Shown in pieces: positions 12,746 through 16,051 of a stretch of 16,051 bases of DNA. Numbering within the stretch: the first letter of the stretch is position 1; each line of letters begins with the position of its first letter. Under the pieces are notes generated by a model, which was given only the letters and a program-made list of their open reading frames with translations, was not told the origin of the DNA and made no database searches. The position numbers and the translations under genes are program-made. The DNA is from Clostridiales bacterium UBA3953 (lineage in GTDB: Bacteria; Bacillota; Clostridia; Oscillospirales; CAG-272), in NCBI GenBank assembly GCA_002385415.1, contig DGDL01000046.1:1-16051 (forward strand), given 5' to 3'.

Positions 12746-14368
12746 TCACTTTTTATCGCTGTTGCCGGCTACGCCCAGAGCCGAGCCGACAAACTCGCAG
12801 AACAGCGGGTGTGCTTTGTCCGGGCGGCTGAGAAATTCAGGATGGAACTGCACTCCGAGATAAAAACGGTGAGTTTTGTGCTCTATTGCTTCGATTAGGC
12901 TACCGTCGGGAGACGTGCCGCTGAGTGCTATACCATGCTTTACAAACAATTCGCGGCAATCGTTGTTGAACTCATAGCGGTGGCGATGGCGTTCATGGGT
13001 AAGCGAGCGGCCATAAGCCGATGCCATGAGCGTACCGCTTACGATAGCGCAAGGATATGAGCCGAGACGCATCGTGCCACCTTTTTTGGTGATGTTCTGC
13101 TGATTTTCCATGAGCGCGATAACGGGATAGGGAGTGTTCGGGTCAAATTCGGTGGAATTTGCGCCCGCAAGACCACAGACATTGCGCGCGAATTCAATCG
13201 ACATAACCTGCATACCGAGGCAGATTCCGAACAGCGGCACATTGTTTTCGCGCGCGTATTTTGCGGCCGAAATCATACCCTCGACGCCGCGGTCGCCGAA
13301 TCCGCCGGGGATAAGGATACCTTGGGCTTCGTTAAATATGTGGGCTGCATTTTCGTCGGTGACGTTTTCGCTGTCAACCCACATTATATCTATATCGGCA
13401 CCGTATACATAGCCTGCATGGCGAAGAGCCTCGATTACCGAAAGATACGCGTCATGCAGTTTAGTATACTTGCCGCAAATTGCAATTTTAACGGTTTTGT
13501 CAAGGTTTTTAATTTTCTCGATCATTGCGCGCCAGCTTGTGAGGTCGGGCTCGTGGCAATCGATGCCCAGCTCGCGGCAGACCACGCGGTCGAGCCCGTT
13601 TTCATGCAGCATGAGCGGCGCCTCATATAAGCAGGGAAGCGTGACGTTTTCAATCACGCAGTCGCGCCTTACATTGCAGAAAAGAGCGATTTTTTCTTTT
13701 ATTTCGTCGTCAATATGCTCGTCCGAGCGCGTGATGATAATGTTCGGCGTGATTCCCGATGCCTGAAGCTCCTTTACAGAGTGCTGGGTAGGCTTTGATT
13801 TATGCTCCTGCGAGGCGCGCAGGTACGGTACAAGCGTAACGTGTATGAAAAGACAGTTTTCGCGGCCTTCCTCTATCGAAATTTGGCGTATAGCCTCCAG
13901 AAACGCCTGGCTTTCAATATCGCCGATGGTTCCGCCTATTTCGGTGATAAGCACATCGGCACCGCTGATTTCTGCGCCTGCGCGTATGAAGTCTTTGATT
14001 TCGTTTGTAATGTGGGGAATGATCTGAACGGTTTGGCCCAGGTATCCGCCTTCACGTTCGCGCTGTAGTACATTCCAGTATACCCGGCCGGAGGTCAGGT
14101 TGGAATATTTGTTGAGATTCTCATTGATAAAACGCTCGTAATGGCCCAGGTCCAAGTCGGTCTCCGCACCGTCGTCGGTAACGAAAACTTCGCCGTGCTG
14201 ATAAGGGCTCATCGTGCCCGGGTCGACGTTCATATATGGATCAAGTTTCTGTGCCGCGACCTTAAGACCGCGCTGCTTGAGCAATCTGCCAAGCGATGCG
14301 GCGGTTATGCCCTTGCCGAGCCCAGAAACAACGCCGCCGGTTACAAATATATACTTGGTTCTTTTCAT
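12746..14368 (-). CDS. pyrG: CTP synthase
   Basis: A 540-residue CTP synthase, full length. It converts UTP to CTP with ATP and glutamine in the cytosol. The N-terminal amidoligase domain starts MKRTKYIFVTGGVVSGLGKG with the nucleotide-binding loop at about 15-20, then KLDPYMNVDPGTMSPYQHGE and the GGTIGDIES block near 145-153. The C-terminal class I glutamine amidotransferase domain has the oxyanion strand GGFGDRG, nucleophile Cys383 (GICLGMQ) and His509/Glu511 (FHPEF). The start codon is 5 nt after the carB stop, with AGGGG inside the end of carB, pointing to translational coupling. It is the second step of a pyrimidine unit whose earlier genes lie beyond the window. Confidence 0.98.
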   Translation of the reverse strand: MKRTKYIFVTGGVVSGLGKGITAASLGRLLKQRGLKVAAQKLDPYMNVDPGTMSPYQHGEVFVTDDGAETDLDLGHYERFINENLNKYSNLTSGRVYWNVLQREREGGYLGQTVQIIPHITNEIKDFIRAGAEISGADVLITEIGGTIGDIESQAFLEAIRQISIEEGRENCLFIHVTLVPYLRASQEHKSKPTQHSVKELQASGITPNIIITRSDEHIDDEIKEKIALFCNVRRDCVIENVTLPCLYEAPLMLHENGLDRVVCRELGIDCHEPDLTSWRAMIEKIKNLDKTVKIAICGKYTKLHDAYLSVIEALRHAGYVYGADIDIMWVDSENVTDENAAHIFNEAQGILIPGGFGDRGVEGMISAAKYARENNVPLFGICLGMQVMSIEFARNVCGLAGANSTEFDPNTPYPVIALMENQQNITKKGGTMRLGSYPCAIVSGTLMASAYGRSLTHERHRHRYEFNNDCRELFVKHGIALSGTSPDGSLIEAIEHKTHRFYLGVQFHPEFLSRPDKAHPLFCEFVGSALGVAGNSDKK

Positions 14369-14373
14369 AACAA

Positions 14374-16051
14374 TTAAACGCCCCTATCCGCTTTTATCGA
14401 TTTGATATCGTCGTTGATGTCTATCAAACTTATATTCTCCTCGTGATAGCCGCTTTGTAAGCTGTCCGCCAGTGCATTGGCGGTATCTATGGAAGTCAGG
14501 CATGGAATGCCGAGCGACACCGCACGCCTGCGTATTTTCACGTCGTCAAATGCGGGGTTACGGCCTTTTGCCGATGTAGAAATTATATAGGAAATTTCCC
14601 CGCTGTCAAGTGCCGTCATCGGGTTATCAGACGGATTTTCACTGATTTTGTTTAAAACGGTCACCGGCATCCCACCCGCGCGGATTTCCATTGCCGTGCC
14701 CGATGTAGCATAAAGCCTGAAACCCATCACACGGAATTTTCTCGCGATTGCCGCGATTTCGCTCTTGTCAGAGTCGCGCACCGTAAACAGCACTCCGCCT
14801 TTGCGTTTCATTTTATAGCCTGCTGCAACCAGACCTTTGTAAAGCGCCTCGCGCATGTCGCGGCCGATTCCAAGCACCTCGCCGGTGGATTTCATTTCGG
14901 GGCCAAGCTGAGTGTCGACGCCCGACAGCTTTTCAAACGAAAACACCGGAACTTTTACAGCAAAATAGGGCGGAATCGGCGCTATTCCGCCGCTGTAGCC
15001 GCAATCGGCAAGTGTATCGCCCATGCTGATGCGCGTTGCAATAGTGCACATAGGCACGCCGGTAACCTTGCTGAGGTATGGAACCGTACGCGATGCGCGG
15101 GGGTTAACCTCAATTACATACAGCTCATCGCCGCTGATTAGATACTGCACATTTATCAGACCGCGTACGTTAAGCGCAAGGCAGATTTTCTTGGTTTCAT
15201 CTAATATGCGGTTAGCCATCTCCTCGCTGACGTGAATAGCGGGATAAATGGCGATGCTGTCCCCGGAGTGGATGCCCGAACGCTCCACATGCTCCATAAT
15301 TCCGGGCAGCAGTACCTCTTTTCCGTCACACAGCGCGTCGACCTCTATTTCAAGCCCGCTCATATACTTGTCAATGAGCACCGGCCTGTCCTGGCGCTGT
15401 GAAAATATGATGCGCGAGTATTCGACAACGTCGTCCACTCCGTATGCAATTATCATATTTTGTCCGCCGAGAACATAAGAGGGACGCATAAGTACGGGAT
15501 AACCGAGCTCTTCGGCTGCGCGCAGCGCTTCTTCCTCGTTTGTTACAGAGTACCCCTTCGGCCGCTTAATATTAAGCGACTCGAGCAGCGCGTCAAACCG
15601 CTCGCGGTCCTCGCAAATATCGATTGCTTCCGCACCGGTGCCGAGTATACGCACACCGTGCGCCTCAAGCTGCTTTGCAAGCTTTACCGATGTGCCGCCG
15701 CCGAATGCGACGATAACGCCCAGCGGTTTTTCGATTTCGATAACCCGCATGACGTCGTCGATTGTAAGCGGCTCGAAATACAGGCGGTCGGAAATGTCGA
15801 AGTCAGTTGAGACGGTTTCGGGATTGTTGTTTATAACTACCGTCTCGTAACCCATTTCCTTGAGCGCGACCACACAGCGCACACAGGCATAGTCAAACTC
15901 AATGCCCTGGCCGATTCTGATGGGGCCGGAGCCGATTACAATAACGCGCTCTTTTTTGCTGCGTGCGACAAACTCGCCCGCCTCGTCAGCATAGCGCCCG
16001 TCTCCGTCGCGGACGGCATAGAAATAGGGAGTTTCGGCTTCAAATTCACCC
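14374..16051 (-). CDS. carB: Carbamoyl-phosphate synthase large subunit, C-terminal half (cut by window end)
   Basis: An open frame runs from the window edge to TAA at 14374-14376, 559 codons. It enters just before the second synthetase unit, seen as SKKERVIVIGSGPIRIGQG and then NNNPETVSTDFDISDRLYF. The second ATP-grasp domain has LMRPSYVLGGQNMIIAYG, LIDKYMSGLEIEVDALCDG and VIEVNPRASRTVPYLSKVTG. It is followed by the C-terminal MGS-like allosteric domain (GGVLFTVRDSDKS, ATSGTAMEIRAGG, TSIDTANAL). The enzyme makes carbamoyl phosphate with CarA for pyrimidine and arginine synthesis; the direct coupling to pyrG points to the pyrimidine role. Any apparent start near 15882 is internal, not the true start. 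Confidence 0.97.
   Translation of the reverse strand, partial: GEFEAETPYFYAVRDGDGRYADEAGEFVARSKKERVIVIGSGPIRIGQGIEFDYACVRCVVALKEMGYETVVINNNPETVSTDFDISDRLYFEPLTIDDVMRVIEIEKPLGVIVAFGGGTSVKLAKQLEAHGVRILGTGAEAIDICEDRERFDALLESLNIKRPKGYSVTNEEEALRAAEELGYPVLMRPSYVLGGQNMIIAYGVDDVVEYSRIIFSQRQDRPVLIDKYMSGLEIEVDALCDGKEVLLPGIMEHVERSGIHSGDSIAIYPAIHVSEEMANRILDETKKICLALNVRGLINVQYLISGDELYVIEVNPRASRTVPYLSKVTGVPMCTIATRISMGDTLADCGYSGGIAPIPPYFAVKVPVFSFEKLSGVDTQLGPEMKSTGEVLGIGRDMREALYKGLVAAGYKMKRKGGVLFTVRDSDKSEIAAIARKFRVMGFRLYATSGTAMEIRAGGMPVTVLNKISENPSDNPMTALDSGEISYIISTSAKGRNPAFDDVKIRRRAVSLGIPCLTSIDTANALADSLQSGYHEENISLIDINDDIKSIKADRGV

Noticed and set aside
1..16051. CRISPR arrays, insertion sequences, prophage, tRNA or rRNA genes
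   Set aside because: No regularly spaced repeats, transposase/integrase/phage motifs or recognisable RNA gene sequence were seen on either strand.

Overview
The window looks like a chromosomal segment of an endospore-forming Clostridia bacterium (Bacillota). SpoVT is the strongest indicator. BioY, a YlxP/DUF503 protein, a ComF protein, an SPL-type radical SAM protein, strong AGGAGG-type ribosome binding sites and clean TTGACA-N17/18-TATAAT promoters agree with it. Base composition is roughly balanced, as in many uncultured gut Oscillospirales and relatives, but I cannot fix the family or genus from sequence alone.

Layout, left to right. (1) 1-359 (-): N-terminal part of a D-lactate dehydrogenase-type 2-hydroxyacid dehydrogenase, divergent from a YfcE-like phosphodiesterase (544-1083, +). 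(2) 1305-2565 (-): a two-gene unit, GNAT acetyltransferase then ComF phosphoribosyltransferase, with a perfect-spacing promoter; it converges on yfcE at a shared hairpin terminator. (3) 2743-4212 (-): an orphan lipoprotein solute-binding protein with its own promoter and a palindrome over the -10. (4) 4445-4999 (+): spoVT with terminator. (5) 5145-5835 (+): yjbQ and a YlxP/DUF503 gene, convergent with bioY (5926-6465, -) through two hairpins. (6) 6530-7396 (-): SPL-family radical SAM protein.

(7) 7564-9364 is a damaged accessory patch between intact housekeeping genes. It holds a GyrI-like effector-binding-domain gene with three apparent single-base indels (-), a class I methyltransferase with one frameshift (+), and a 47-codon stub of a GNAT acetyltransferase (+). 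Between the divergent genes lie back-to-back promoters, a perfect 16-bp palindrome with an extra half-site, and a 39-codon leader ORF with a strong promoter and Shine-Dalgarno. The leader is followed by a strong intrinsic terminator placed directly before the methyltransferase. This looks like a leader-peptide/attenuator arrangement and is the most unusual thing in the window.

(8) 9401-16051 (-): a GH76-type lipoprotein, glutamine-dependent NAD+ synthetase (nadE), CTP synthase (pyrG) and the C-terminal part of carbamoyl-phosphate synthase large subunit (carB, cut by the window edge). carB and pyrG are only 5 nt apart and form a pyrimidine-synthesis unit; nadE probably has its own promoter.

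I see no tRNA, rRNA, CRISPR array, transposase, integrase or phage gene. I cannot demonstrate a wholly new multi-gene system; the best candidates for new biology are regulatory (8071-8086 and 8175-8432).
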